Positions 31,944-41,122 of a stretch of DNA of 64,000 nucleotides are shown in pieces. Origin of the DNA: NORP259 sp041398705 (GTDB lineage Bacteria > Planctomycetota > UBA1135 > GCA-002686595); the NCBI GenBank assembly GCA_041398705.1, contig JAWKUI010000011.1, forward strand, positions 41,061-105,060. The letters run 5' to 3'. Position numbers and translations under genes: made by a program. The notes under the pieces were generated by a model. The model was not told the DNA's origin, did no database searches, and saw only the letters and a list, made by a program, of their open reading frames with translations. Position 1 is the first letter of the stretch. Each line of letters starts with the position of its first letter.

Positions 31944-33797
31944 ATGAGCCCCCAACAGGAAACCAGTCCGGAACTGCCCCTCCAACAGGTCGATCGAGTC
32001 GTGATCCGCTTTGCGGGGGACTCCGGGGACGGCATCCAGATCACCGGCAGCCAGTTCACGATGACCAGTGCGCTGGTTGGCAACGACCTCGCCACGTTGC
32101 CCGACTTCCCCGCCGAGATCCGCGCCCCAGCCGGCACCCGGCCGGGCGTCTCCGGATTCCAGATCCAGTTCAGCTCGAGCGATATCCACACCCCCGGGGA
32201 CGCGCCGGATGTGCTCGTGGCGATGAACCCGGCCGCGCTCGTGGTCAACCTGAAGGCGCTCAAGACCGGCGGCACCGTCGTGGTCAACACCGGCAACTTC
32301 AAGGAACAGGATCTGCGCAAAGCCAAACTGGAGCGCAACCCGCTCGAAGACGGCACGGTCAGCGGCTACCGCGTGATCCAAGTCGACATCAACGAGCGCG
32401 TCAAAGAGGCGCTGGCCGAGTCGCCCTTGAGCGCCAAGGAAAAGGAGCGCTGCAAGAACTTCTACACGCTGGGCATCATGTACTGGCTGTACAGCCGGCC
32501 GCTCGAGCCGACGCTGCAGTGGCTGGACGCGAAGTTCGGCAAGCTGCCCGAACTGGCCCAAGCCAACAAGATGGCGCTGCGCGCGGGTTACAACGCTGGC
32601 GACATCCACGAGCTGTTCCAAGGGCACTACGAGGTTCCGAAGACCGAGTCTTTGCCCTCCGGCACGTACAGCAACGTGATGGGCAACGAAGCCACCGCCA
32701 TCGGCCTGGTGGCCGGTGCCGAGCTGGCGGGCCTGCCCCTCGTGCTCGGTTCCTATCCGATCACCCCGGCGTCCACCGTGCTCGAAGCCCTGGCCGGCTA
32801 CAAGGCCCACGGCGTCGTGACGATCCAGGCCGAAGACGAGATCGCGGCCATCTGCGCGGCGATCGGCGCCTCCTACGGCGGCGCGCTCGGCGTCACCAGC
32901 ACCTCGGGACCCGGCATGGCGCTCAAGACCGAAGCCATGGGCCTCGCCGTCGCCGTTGAACTGCCGCTCGTCATCCTCGACGTGCAGCGCGCGGGTCCGT
33001 CCACGGGCATGCCCACCAAGGTGGAGCAGTCCGACCTGTTGCAGTCGATCTTCGGCCGCAACGGGGACACCCCGATCCCCGTGCTCGCGATCTCGCGTCC
33101 CTCCGACGCCTTCGACATGGCGGTCGAAGCCTGCCGCATCGCGGTGCAGTACATGACCCCGGTCATCCTGCTGTCCGACAACTTCATCGCCAACGGGGCT
33201 GAGCCGTGGAAGCTGCCGGACCTCGACGCGTTGCCGAAGTTCCCGGCGAAGTTCTACACCGGTCCGGAAAAGGTCGACATCTTCTCGCGCGACGAGAAAG
33301 GCGCACGCCCTTGGATCGTGCCGGGCACCCCGGGTCTGGAGTACCGCATCGGTGGTCTCGAACGGGACCGTGCCGGCAACGTCTCCTACGATCCCGACAA
33401 CCACCAGCGCATGACCAACGAGCGTCACGCGAAGGTGGCAGGCATTGCGAAGTCCCTGAAGACGCCCAGCATCCAAGGGGCGCCCGAAGGCGACATCCTG
33501 CTGCTGGGTTGGGGTTCGACGGTGGGCGTGCTTACCCGCGCCTTCGAGGAGAGCGCCGCGAAAGGCCGCAAGGTCAGCCGCCTCCACCTGCGTCACCTGT
33601 GGCCGCTGCCGCCGGGACTCGACGAGATCTTCGCGCGCTTCAAGACCGTGCTGGTGCCCGAAAACAACGTGGGGCAACTGGCGCGCGTGCTGCGCAGCGA
33701 ATTCCCGAGCCGCAACTTCGTCTCCCTGTCCAAGGTCACCGGGCAGCCCTTCCTCACCCACGAGATCCTGGCGGAACTCGACCGCCTTCTGGCCTAG
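31944..33797 (+). CDS. korA: 2-oxoacid:ferredoxin oxidoreductase subunit alpha (gamma-alpha fusion, KorA-like)
   Basis: A 617-residue subunit. The N-terminal gamma domain (about 20-205, GDSGDGIQITGSQF) is fused to the alpha part with GNEATAIGLVAGAELAG and SYPITPAS, the pyrimidine-side thiamine diphosphate contact region, then STSGPGMALKTEAMGLA and a C-terminal transketolase-like domain with PLPPGLDEI. With KorB it oxidises 2-oxoglutarate (or a related 2-oxoacid) to the acyl-CoA, reducing ferredoxin; the reaction is reversible in reductive pathways. GTG 31926 is an alternative start. Confidence 0.92.
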   Translation: MSPQQETSPELPLQQVDRVVIRFAGDSGDGIQITGSQFTMTSALVGNDLATLPDFPAEIRAPAGTRPGVSGFQIQFSSSDIHTPGDAPDVLVAMNPAALVVNLKALKTGGTVVVNTGNFKEQDLRKAKLERNPLEDGTVSGYRVIQVDINERVKEALAESPLSAKEKERCKNFYTLGIMYWLYSRPLEPTLQWLDAKFGKLPELAQANKMALRAGYNAGDIHELFQGHYEVPKTESLPSGTYSNVMGNEATAIGLVAGAELAGLPLVLGSYPITPASTVLEALAGYKAHGVVTIQAEDEIAAICAAIGASYGGALGVTSTSGPGMALKTEAMGLAVAVELPLVILDVQRAGPSTGMPTKVEQSDLLQSIFGRNGDTPIPVLAISRPSDAFDMAVEACRIAVQYMTPVILLSDNFIANGAEPWKLPDLDALPKFPAKFYTGPEKVDIFSRDEKGARPWIVPGTPGLEYRIGGLERDRAGNVSYDPDNHQRMTNERHAKVAGIAKSLKTPSIQGAPEGDILLLGWGSTVGVLTRAFEESAAKGRKVSRLHLRHLWPLPPGLDEIFARFKTVLVPENNVGQLARVLRSEFPSRNFVSLSKVTGQPFLTHEILAELDRLLA

Positions 33798-33806
33798 GTA
33801 CGCGTC

Positions 33807-34808
33807 ATGTCGATCCAAGACACTCCCAAACTCACGCGCAAAGACTACCAGTCCGATCAGGAAGTGCGGTGGTGCCCGGGCTGCGGGGACTACGCCATCC
33901 TGGCCAGTGTGCAGAAGCACCTGGCGGACGTGGGGGCCGATCCCGCCAAGACCGTGGTGGTCAGTGGCATCGGCTGCTCGAGCCGTTTCCCGTACTACAT
34001 GAACACGTACGGGTTCCACACGATTCACGGCCGCGCGCCGGCGATTGCGACGGGCCTCAAGGTGGCGCGCCCCGACCTCGACATCTGGATGATCACCGGC
34101 GACGGCGACTCCATGTCGATCGGCGGCAACCACCTGATCCACGTGTTGCGCCGCAACCCGAACATCAAGATCCTCGTCTTCAACAACGAGATCTACGGTC
34201 TGACCAAAGGCCAGTACTCGCCGACCTCGCCGCAGGGCACGGTCAAGAAGAGCACGCCGATGGGTTCGCTCGACCGGCCGTTCAACCCGTTGCAGCTCGC
34301 CCTCGGCAGCCAGGCCACCTTCGTGGCGCGTAGCGTGGACGCCGATCCCAAGCACCTCGGTGCCACCCTCGAGGCGGCCCACAAGCACCAGGGAACGGCC
34401 TTCGTCGAGATCATGCAGAACTGCGTGATCTTCAACAAAGACTTCTACAAGGAGTCGATGGAACGCGCCGTGCGCATGGAACGCACCGTCTCCCTCGAGC
34501 CGGGCCAGCCGATCCTCTACGGCGCCGACAAGGACAAGGGCCTGCGCTTCAACGGTCTCGAAGTCGAAATGTGCTCCGCCGCCGAAGCCGACACCTGGAA
34601 CCCCTCCACCCGCAGCTCCGGCCCCGGCTACATCATGGCCTCGATCGACGAGATGGAAGGATTCCCGATGCCCCTCGGCATCTTCCGCCAGGTGCAAGCT
34701 CCCGCCTACGACGACCAGGTCCGCCTGCAGGTGCAAGCCGCCATCGAGAAGCGCGGCAAACGCACCCTCAAGGACCTGCTCTACTCCGGCGAAACCTGGA
34801 CCGTCTGA
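33807..34808 (+). CDS. korB: 2-oxoacid:ferredoxin oxidoreductase subunit beta (KorB-like)
   Basis: A 333-residue thiamine diphosphate-binding subunit. CPGCGDYAIL (23-32) and GIGCSS supply cluster-ligating cysteines, and the TPP/Mg motif runs from GDGDSMSIGGNHL to NNEIYGLTKGQ. It lies nine bases after korA and ends before a hairpin terminator. Two-subunit KorAB enzymes of this type are the 2-oxoglutarate form in many aerobic and microaerophilic bacteria; pyruvate or branched-chain 2-oxoacids remain possible. The ferredoxin partner is not in the window. Confidence 0.93.
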   Translation: MSIQDTPKLTRKDYQSDQEVRWCPGCGDYAILASVQKHLADVGADPAKTVVVSGIGCSSRFPYYMNTYGFHTIHGRAPAIATGLKVARPDLDIWMITGDGDSMSIGGNHLIHVLRRNPNIKILVFNNEIYGLTKGQYSPTSPQGTVKKSTPMGSLDRPFNPLQLALGSQATFVARSVDADPKHLGATLEAAHKHQGTAFVEIMQNCVIFNKDFYKESMERAVRMERTVSLEPGQPILYGADKDKGLRFNGLEVEMCSAAEADTWNPSTRSSGPGYIMASIDEMEGFPMPLGIFRQVQAPAYDDQVRLQVQAAIEKRGKRTLKDLLYSGETWTV

Positions 34809-34832
34809 TCCAGTACTTGAGCCCAACAAAAC

Positions 34833-34862
34833 GGAGGCCGGCGCCCAAGGGTGCCGGCCTCC
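34833..34862. terminator. Terminator hairpin after korB
   Basis: A 12-bp stem (34833-34844 and 34851-34862, one G-T pair) with a six-base loop lies between the convergent korB and 93-residue-protein genes. Confidence 0.7.
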
Positions 34863-34886
34863 ATTCGTATCCGGGACACAGACGCG

Positions 34887-35168
34887 CTAACGCAGCTTTT
34901 CGATCGATCCCAGCGCCTGCCAGGACTCGACGCGGTGGGCGTCGAAGCGCAGGTCGCGGTGTTTGACGTCGACGCCGTAGGTGGCGGTTTCGCGGATCCA
35001 GTGGTCCACGTCGTCTGAGGCGGGTTTCGCCGGGTCCCAGACGTCGCAGTCGTGCATGAGCACTTCGAAGCCGTTGCATTGGTCGAAACGGCCGATGTAT
35101 TTGGCGCCGTCGTTGCAGTGGATGACGAGGTTCATCCCGTGCGGCGCGTCCATGATGTTTTTGGGCAT
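34887..35168 (-). CDS. Small conserved-looking protein of unknown function
   Basis: A 93-residue soluble protein starting MPKNIMDAPHG. It is mainly beta in character (NLVIHCNDGAKYIGRF) with two cysteines and a HDCDVWDP segment, and no known motif. It is the third gene of the fbp operon, five bases after the S51-like gene. Not recognised; its chromosomal coupling with the S51 homologue suggests a joint role. Confidence 0.6.
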   Translation of the reverse strand: MPKNIMDAPHGMNLVIHCNDGAKYIGRFDQCNGFEVLMHDCDVWDPAKPASDDVDHWIRETATYGVDVKHRDLRFDAHRVESWQALGSIEKLR

Positions 35169-35173
35169 GGGGA

Positions 35174-36061
35174 TTACTCCAGATCCATCCAGTTGAATTC
35201 GTCGCCGATGGCGAAGCAGTGCAGTTTGGCGTTCCGCACCGAGTGGGGCGCGTTTTCGTCGATGAAGACTTTCTTGGCCTTGCGTGCATCGTAGACGAGC
35301 ACGGGGCCGTCGCCGAAGAAGAACATCTTCTCGTCTTGGATGCGCGCGGCCCCGTGTTCGCCGAGGCACATGGCCAGGAGGCGCGGTTGATCGAGTACGG
35401 CCGAAGCGGTCAGGGCGAAGCGGTCGCGCACCAGGGCGTCGGGCACGATGAAGCCCGACCAGAGTCCGAGGCCGCGCACCGGTTTGACCGCGAGGTGGGT
35501 CATGAGGGGTTTCTCTTCTTCGCCGTCGGCGCCGTGCTCGTGGCTGTGGTCGTGGCCGTCGTGCGCATCGTGGATGTAGGTGAAGCCGAGCACGGCGGAC
35601 ACCGGGCCGGCGGCGCCGATGATCTTCCCGCTGACCCGCCACTGGTGGAAACGGTGCGCGACGGCCGCGGCGGCCAGCTCCTTCATCAAGAGGTCCGGAT
35701 CGCCGTCGGCGAACCAGATCACATCGGCGGCGTCGAAGGTGTTCAGCGCTTCGTCCCCGACGAGTTCGGTCATTAGCCGCACCGACTGCATGCCGAGGTC
35801 GGCGAAACGCTTCACTTCGGCCGCGCCCGCGTCGGGGGCGGTGCTCGCTTGGGGCAGGATGACGACCAGCGGATCGGGGGTTCCGGTGCTGGCCAGGGCC
35901 TCGACCATCGCGGATTCGAAAGCGCCCCAGTCGTTCAACGCGAGCACGGACCCGGAGCGGTACTCGGGTTCCGCCGGGGGCGCGTCCTGGGCGCGGGTGT
36001 AGAGGGCCGTTCCCAGGGCCAGGCAAAGCCCGGCCCCCAGCGTGATCGCGAGGCGTTTCAT
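35174..36061 (-). CDS. Secreted cyanophycinase/S51 peptidase homologue, probably inactive
   Basis: A 295-residue protein with a signal peptide (about 1-24, ending in TRAQ). VIWFADGDPDLL (114-125) matches the nucleotide-fold strand seen in cyanophycinases, and GLGLWSGFIVPDALVRDRFAL matches the following family block. The position of the catalytic Gly-x-Ser-Ala-Gly reads GAAGPVSAVLG (149-159), so the nucleophilic Ser appears lost. A His/Asp/Glu-rich insert (164-185) may bind metal. It is in the fbp operon, four bases after fbp. Likely a pseudoenzyme or binding protein. Confidence 0.6.
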   Translation of the reverse strand: MKRLAITLGAGLCLALGTALYTRAQDAPPAEPEYRSGSVLALNDWGAFESAMVEALASTGTPDPLVVILPQASTAPDAGAAEVKRFADLGMQSVRLMTELVGDEALNTFDAADVIWFADGDPDLLMKELAAAAVAHRFHQWRVSGKIIGAAGPVSAVLGFTYIHDAHDGHDHSHEHGADGEEEKPLMTHLAVKPVRGLGLWSGFIVPDALVRDRFALTASAVLDQPRLLAMCLGEHGAARIQDEKMFFFGDGPVLVYDARKAKKVFIDENAPHSVRNAKLHCFAIGDEFNWMDLE

Positions 36062-36065
36062 GGGG

Positions 36066-37064
36066 TCAGGAGAGGTGCTTCATGACGTGATCCACCTCGT
36101 CGGGGCTTCCGATGATGACGCTCACGCGGTCGTGCACGTCGGCGGGTTGGATCTCGAGGGTGCGCTCCAGGCCAGAATAGGCCTTGCCGCCAGCCTGTTC
36201 GACCAGCATTGCCATGGGATTTGCCTCGTACATCAGCCGGAGCTTGCCCTTGGGGGCCTTCTTGGTCGGCGGGTACAGGAAGACGCCCCCGCGGATCAGC
36301 ACCCGGTGCACGTCGGCCACCATCGCGCCGGCGTAGCGGCTGGAGTAGCCCTCCTTGTGGGCCCAGGCCAGGTAGTTCTGGTAACCGGTGGGGAAAGTCT
36401 CCGCGTAGGCCTCGTTGATCGAATAGACCTTGCCGGCTTTCGGGATGCGCAGGTTGGGTTCAACCATCAGGAAAGAGCCGATCGACGGGTCGAGCACGAA
36501 CATCTGCACGCCGTTGCCCGTGGTCATCACGAGGATGGTCGAGGGGCCGTAGAGCACGTAACCCGCGGCGACCTGACGCAGTCCGGGTTGCAGCACGGCG
36601 TTCTCCATCGGCTTGGCGCGTCGGTCGTGGGCGAGGATCGAGAAGATCGTGCCCACGCCGCCGCAGGTGTCGATGTTGGACGAACCATCGAGCGGATCGA
36701 ACAGCGCGATGTACGGCCGTTCCGGATCGTTCGAGGTGCGCAGGATGATCGGTTCTTCGTTCTCTTCGGAAGCGACGATCGCGAGGCCGGCGCGATTGCC
36801 GAGGCAGCGCAGCAGGGTCTCGTTGGCGATCACGTCGAGCTTCTGTTGCACCTCGCCTTGCACGTTCTCGCACTCCAGGCTGCCGAGCACGTCTTCGAGG
36901 CGCGCGCGCCGACAGCGGGCAGCGATGTACTTGGACGCCAGCGTGATCGCGGACAGAATCCAGGTCAGACGGCCGGTGGCCCCAGGGTGGCGCGACTCCT
37001 CGTCGAGCAGCCAGGTCTGAACGGACATCAATCCGCCGTTGGGGTCTTCCAGGGGCACTTTCAT
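36066..37064 (-). CDS. fbp: Class I fructose-1,6-bisphosphatase
   Basis: A 332-residue gluconeogenic or Calvin-type enzyme hydrolysing fructose 1,6-bisphosphate to fructose 6-phosphate. The metal/phosphate motif DPLDGSSNID is at 123-132, ASEENEEP at 98-105, and the substrate-binding block RYAGAMVADVHRVLIRGGVF and KLRLMYEANPMAMLVEQAGG are intact. The length is typical. ATG 37064 is preferred over an upstream TTG. It is first of a three-gene operon with the S51 homologue and a small protein; those partners are unusual for fbp. Confidence 0.95.
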   Translation of the reverse strand: MKVPLEDPNGGLMSVQTWLLDEESRHPGATGRLTWILSAITLASKYIAARCRRARLEDVLGSLECENVQGEVQQKLDVIANETLLRCLGNRAGLAIVASEENEEPIILRTSNDPERPYIALFDPLDGSSNIDTCGGVGTIFSILAHDRRAKPMENAVLQPGLRQVAAGYVLYGPSTILVMTTGNGVQMFVLDPSIGSFLMVEPNLRIPKAGKVYSINEAYAETFPTGYQNYLAWAHKEGYSSRYAGAMVADVHRVLIRGGVFLYPPTKKAPKGKLRLMYEANPMAMLVEQAGGKAYSGLERTLEIQPADVHDRVSVIIGSPDEVDHVMKHLS

Positions 37065-37238
37065 GGGCAAAGCGAGAGGGTTGGGCTTGGGGGCCCGGGT
37101 GGCAGGGGGTCAAACAAGTTTCCCGGCTCTACGGGCCTTTGCAACCGAAACCCAGCCCGAAGCGGGGTCCCTGCCAAAGGATGACTCGGTGGGAGCCATG
37201 GCCGCGCAAAACAAGGAGCGATGGATCGGCACAAAAAG

Positions 37239-37274
37239 GGACCGGCCCGCCCCCGGAAAGGGGCGGGCCGGTCC
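37239..37274 (-). terminator. Rho-independent terminator of the secreted-protein gene
   Basis: Perfect 15-bp arms (37239-37253 and 37260-37274), a six-base loop, and on the minus strand a run of five U soon after the stem. It lies 46 bases past the stop of the gene at 37320. Confidence 0.85.
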
Positions 37275-37319
37275 TGATTGGGTATCGGTCCAACCGTCAG
37301 GCGGCCGGTCCGAAGTTCA

Positions 37320-38921
37320 TCACTGGCAGAACTGCACTTGCACACCAGCGGTGGTGTTGGAGGTGCTGCCCGGGTTCAGGTCGCGGTACCAGTACTGGAA
37401 GTTCCAGGTCTCGCCCGGGCCGAACACGTAGCCGTAGGGGCCGTTGTTCAGGTCGGGGGTCAGGCTGACGTAGCCGAACAGACCGGAGTTCAGGATGTAC
37501 TGGGTCTCGTTCCAGCGCACGATACCGGCGCCGAGGCAGAGGTTGCCCTGGCTGCCGCCACCGAGGGTGGAGTTGCCTTGGTTCGGGGCCATCAGGAAGT
37601 AGCCGAACTGGTTGGCCGGCAGGCCGGTGACCAGGAATTCCAGGTCGTTGGCGGCCACGTTCGGGGTACCGGTGATCTGCAGGTCGGCGCCGTTCGCGCT
37701 AACGGAGTTGGCGTTCGCGGTGCAGTACGAGCTGATCGAGCCGCCGAGGCAGGCGTTGCCGTCGGGGATGATCACGTCAGCCTGAAGGCTGTTGTTGGTG
37801 CCCGGCTCGAAGAGGCCCAGGGTGGCGCTGGCGTAAGCCGGAGCCGGCGGGGCGGCGACTTCGAAGCTGAAGTTGTACAGGAAGCCCCAACGGATGGCGT
37901 TGGCGTTCACGTTCTGGGCGTAGGTCTCGGTGACGGTCCAAGCCGGAGCGCCGCCCGCGTTGGAGTAACCCCAGTCGGTGTTGTCCCACGGGGAACCACT
38001 GTGGTGGTCCACGTCACGGAAGTTGACGTTGCTCAGCGGGCCCGGAAGCGCCGGAAGGGTGAAGGAGCCGACGGCTTGCTTCGAGTTGAAGTTCTGGATG
38101 GCGTAGTCGTAGCGCCAGTTGCCGCCGCCGAGATCGGTGGCCTTGGAGGCCACGAAGACGTAGCCGTGCACGCCGGCGCCGCCTTCATCGGTGTTCACCA
38201 GTTCGTCGATGTAGACGTCCGGGTACTCGTTCTGCCAGGCGAAGATGGCCGGGTCGAACATGTGGATCGAACCCACGTTCGCCAGGTTGCTCAGCGAGCC
38301 GTTGACGAAGCGGAATTCTTGCCAGGAGGCGTTGTTACGCGCGTTGCCGGCCAGTTGGTCGTGCTCGCTGATGTACTGGGCCTCGGAGATGTAGATCGAG
38401 TTGGAGTCCGCGGCCTCGGTGGTCGGGAACTGGATACGGCCGCGCAGGGGCAGAGCGCCGGAGGCGGTGACCCAGTTGGCCGGCCAGGTGCCGGTGGTCG
38501 GGTTGAGGTTGAAACGGGAAACGCCCTGGGCGCCGTCGTTCAGGCCGGAACCGTAGGTGTCGGCGCAGCCGATACCGAGGGTCGAGCAGGGGGTCGCCTG
38601 GCAGTTGCCGCAGGACGGCTCGCTGACGGCGCAGAAGGAGTCCTTCAGCCAGGCGTAACCCAGCATCTCGATCCGGCTGTCATAGATCCGGAACATGGTG
38701 GTGGAGATGGCGGGGGCCTGGTGGTTGCTCGGCGTCCAGTTGATCAGGACGTTGCCAACGTTGCAGGAGGTCGTGGCCAGCGAGTAGGCCACTTTGCCGG
38801 CCGAGGTGCCGTAGTAGGCGTAATCGCTACCACCGGCCACCTTGGAGACGGCGACGTCTTGGGCGAGCGCGGCCGGGGTCATAGCCAGGCCGGCCGCGAG
38901 GAGGATGTGAGTGTTTCGCAT
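37320..38921 (-). CDS. Secreted protein with clade-type C-terminal GETWNFQ module
   Basis: A 533-residue exported protein with a signal peptide at about 1-20 (cleavage after ALAQ). The N-terminal ~380 residues contain a Cys-rich loop (VSEPSCGNCQATPCSTLGIG) and beta-rich segments with IYISEAQYISEHDQLAG and HGYVFVASKATDLGGG. The last ~130 residues form a distinct module: a Cys-containing start, LPANQFGYFLMAPN, CLGAGIVRW, then GETWNFQYWYRD near the end and a terminal FCQ. The same module ends the protein at the right edge of the window. Probably an extracellular structural or matrix protein; the function is unknown. Confidence 0.7.
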   Translation of the reverse strand: MRNTHILLAAGLAMTPAALAQDVAVSKVAGGSDYAYYGTSAGKVAYSLATTSCNVGNVLINWTPSNHQAPAISTTMFRIYDSRIEMLGYAWLKDSFCAVSEPSCGNCQATPCSTLGIGCADTYGSGLNDGAQGVSRFNLNPTTGTWPANWVTASGALPLRGRIQFPTTEAADSNSIYISEAQYISEHDQLAGNARNNASWQEFRFVNGSLSNLANVGSIHMFDPAIFAWQNEYPDVYIDELVNTDEGGAGVHGYVFVASKATDLGGGNWRYDYAIQNFNSKQAVGSFTLPALPGPLSNVNFRDVDHHSGSPWDNTDWGYSNAGGAPAWTVTETYAQNVNANAIRWGFLYNFSFEVAAPPAPAYASATLGLFEPGTNNSLQADVIIPDGNACLGGSISSYCTANANSVSANGADLQITGTPNVAANDLEFLVTGLPANQFGYFLMAPNQGNSTLGGGSQGNLCLGAGIVRWNETQYILNSGLFGYVSLTPDLNNGPYGYVFGPGETWNFQYWYRDLNPGSTSNTTAGVQVQFCQ

Positions 38922-39088
38922 GTGCAGAGGTTCGGTTCGTTGTCGAGCGATCGAGACGGTGGAGAGGGCCGGGGACAGCTTGGCAGAGTACGACCACCCC
39001 CTCAGCCTCAAAGTCTAGCTCAAGGCTTCCACTTGGGGGCTGGATTCCACCCTCCTGAGACGGGTCGGGTCGGAAATAGGTTGCGTGC

Positions 39089-41026
39089 TCAGCGGCCGAG
39101 AGCTTGCAGCCTCTCATTTTGAGGCTCGACGGCCAGGGCCCGCTCCAGGGTCTTGGCCGCTTCCTCGGCCCGGCCCAGCTGCCGTTGCATCGAGACGAGG
39201 GCGATCCAGGCGTCTATCTGGTGGTCATCTTCCTCGATAACGCCGTTCAAAAGGGTCTCAACCTTTTCGGTTTCGGCCTGGTTCCACCACGCCTCCAGCA
39301 GTCGCCGCCAGGGGCCCCGGGCGGGTCCGGCCAGCTCTAGGGCCCGGTTCCAGTCCGCGATGGCCCCCTCCAGGTCCCCCTGATTCGCCCGTACGATCCC
39401 CAGGAACTCCCAAGCCGGGGCATCCCAGGTCCGCCTCTCAACCTGATCCTCCAAAGCCTTCTGGGCGATCTCCCACTGGCCAGCCTCCCGCGAGGCATCC
39501 ACCAGGTACCGCATGACGTCCATGTGATCGGGACCCCGGCGCAGGGCATCCCGGTACAGGGGCAGGGCCTCCGCCGTCCGTCCCTCGGCCCGCAGCGAGT
39601 GGGCGGGTTCGACCAAGCAGTTCACGTCCTTCGAGGAGAGTCGTGCAACCACGGCCATGTCCTCGCGGAACCCCTGCACATCGCCGAGCACCATGCGGGC
39701 CCAGGCCCGTTCGACCCGCACCCGCGGCGTCTCCCACAGGCCCTCCTCGATGACGTGATCCGCCTGCCGCACGACCTCGCGCGCGGTGGCGGTGAGTTCA
39801 TCCGTCACCGCGGGCCGATCGGTGGTGAACCACGCATCACGCACGGGCACCAGCGGGGCATAGGCCCGTTTGCTCTGCCAATCCTCGTAGCGGATCCACG
39901 CGGAGTGGCCCCAGAAGGCGAAGACCATAGCGAAACAGCCGAGGGCGATTTTGCCGGACGCGGTGAGGCGGCCTTGGTCCTTGAGCACGAACGGTGCGAT
40001 CACAACGCGGTTCTTGGTGAACAGCTCGACTGTACGCAGCACGAAGAACGCCAGCACGCCGGCGATGCCCAGGGAAAGCAGGAACGGCACTTGCCCGTAC
40101 AGTCCGCGGAACGTGAAGAACGCGGCGGCGAACGAAACCGCGAGCAGCAGCTCCCAGCCCCAAGTGAAACGCGGCCGACGGTGGCTCTTGCCGCGCACCG
40201 CGATCGCGGGTTTGCCGAAACCCAGGTGCAGGGCATCGTTGGGGCACACGCTGACGCAGTCCAGGCACTTCATGCAGCCCGGATCCACCACCATTCCGTA
40301 CTTGCGCACCTCCACCGCCACCGCCACGTTGCTGGTGCACGCAATCGTGCAATGGCCGCATCCTTCGCAAGAATCGTCGACGCGGATGCGCAGCGGTGCG
40401 AAGCGATCGGCCACGTCCATGAACGCGCCGTAGGGGCAGGCATTCGTGCAGAAACCCTTCGCGCCGAGGAAGTAGACCGCCGCAAATCCCGCCACCAGGA
40501 AGGTCACGATCGAGATGACGAGGCCGGGGAAGGTCGCCCAGAACTGCGTGCTTTCGAGCTCCAGCGTCACGGGGATCTCGCCCACATCGAGCCGCATGCG
40601 CTCGAAGAAGGGCCAGAGGAACATGTAGAAGCCCGCGAGGAACGGCACGAACGCGAGCAGGCGTGAGCGCAGGGGACGCGGCGTGATGCCCAAACGCTTC
40701 ATGATCCACGCGCAGAAGTCCTGCACCGCCACCAAGTGGCAGGCCCAGCCGCAGAAGAAGCGACCCAGGATCAAGGTGCTGCCGATCATCAGTAGGAAGA
40801 ACAGGAAGCCGGCATTGATCGCCGAACGCTTGCTGAACTCCATTGCTTCGCTCGGCTCGAGCGGCGAGACCGTGCGACCGGTCTCCATCCAATGGGCGAT
40901 GTGGATCGCGATCAGAACGTGCAGGCCGATCAGGACCGCGGCGCGCCAGCGGCTGACGCGCGAGGCGCGGATGCCCTGGCGGGTCTTGGGGCCTGCGACC
41001 TGGCAACCCTTGGGTGCTGTACTCAC
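39089..41026 (-). CDS. Membrane polyferredoxin (NapH/CcoG-like) fused to C-terminal TPR repeats
   Basis: A 645-residue protein. Membrane helices at about 28-48 and 70-90 precede FCGWACH (91-97); more helices follow, then CTNACPYGAF (193-202) and two 4Fe-4S binding motifs, Cys220-223-226-230 and Cys251-254-257-261. Two or three further helices (about 285-375) lead to a long C-terminal helical region with TPR repeats (about 430-640). The first half resembles NapH/NosR/CcoG electron-transfer proteins; the TPR tail is an uncommon addition and probably recruits a partner. The redox partner is not encoded nearby. Confidence 0.82.
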   Translation of the reverse strand: MSTAPKGCQVAGPKTRQGIRASRVSRWRAAVLIGLHVLIAIHIAHWMETGRTVSPLEPSEAMEFSKRSAINAGFLFFLLMIGSTLILGRFFCGWACHLVAVQDFCAWIMKRLGITPRPLRSRLLAFVPFLAGFYMFLWPFFERMRLDVGEIPVTLELESTQFWATFPGLVISIVTFLVAGFAAVYFLGAKGFCTNACPYGAFMDVADRFAPLRIRVDDSCEGCGHCTIACTSNVAVAVEVRKYGMVVDPGCMKCLDCVSVCPNDALHLGFGKPAIAVRGKSHRRPRFTWGWELLLAVSFAAAFFTFRGLYGQVPFLLSLGIAGVLAFFVLRTVELFTKNRVVIAPFVLKDQGRLTASGKIALGCFAMVFAFWGHSAWIRYEDWQSKRAYAPLVPVRDAWFTTDRPAVTDELTATAREVVRQADHVIEEGLWETPRVRVERAWARMVLGDVQGFREDMAVVARLSSKDVNCLVEPAHSLRAEGRTAEALPLYRDALRRGPDHMDVMRYLVDASREAGQWEIAQKALEDQVERRTWDAPAWEFLGIVRANQGDLEGAIADWNRALELAGPARGPWRRLLEAWWNQAETEKVETLLNGVIEEDDHQIDAWIALVSMQRQLGRAEEAAKTLERALAVEPQNERLQALGR

Positions 41027-41122
41027 GCGGCCATCATAGATGGGGCCCCGAACCGATGCTGCCGCGCCGCCGGAACAAAGTGCGGATCCGGTTGGGCGGC
41101 GGAGCCAGCCCGGGATCCCGCT

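Noticed and set aside
30506..32959. 817-codon plus-strand frame across cysQ, rhodanese and korA
   Set aside because: It covers three genes with clear motifs in other frames; product is low-complexity Gly/Ala/Arg.
31932..34829. 965-codon minus-strand reading frame opposite korA and korB
   Set aside because: It lies antisense to two unmistakable enzyme genes; its product is His/Gly/Arg-rich with no family features. High GC content makes such long shadow frames common.
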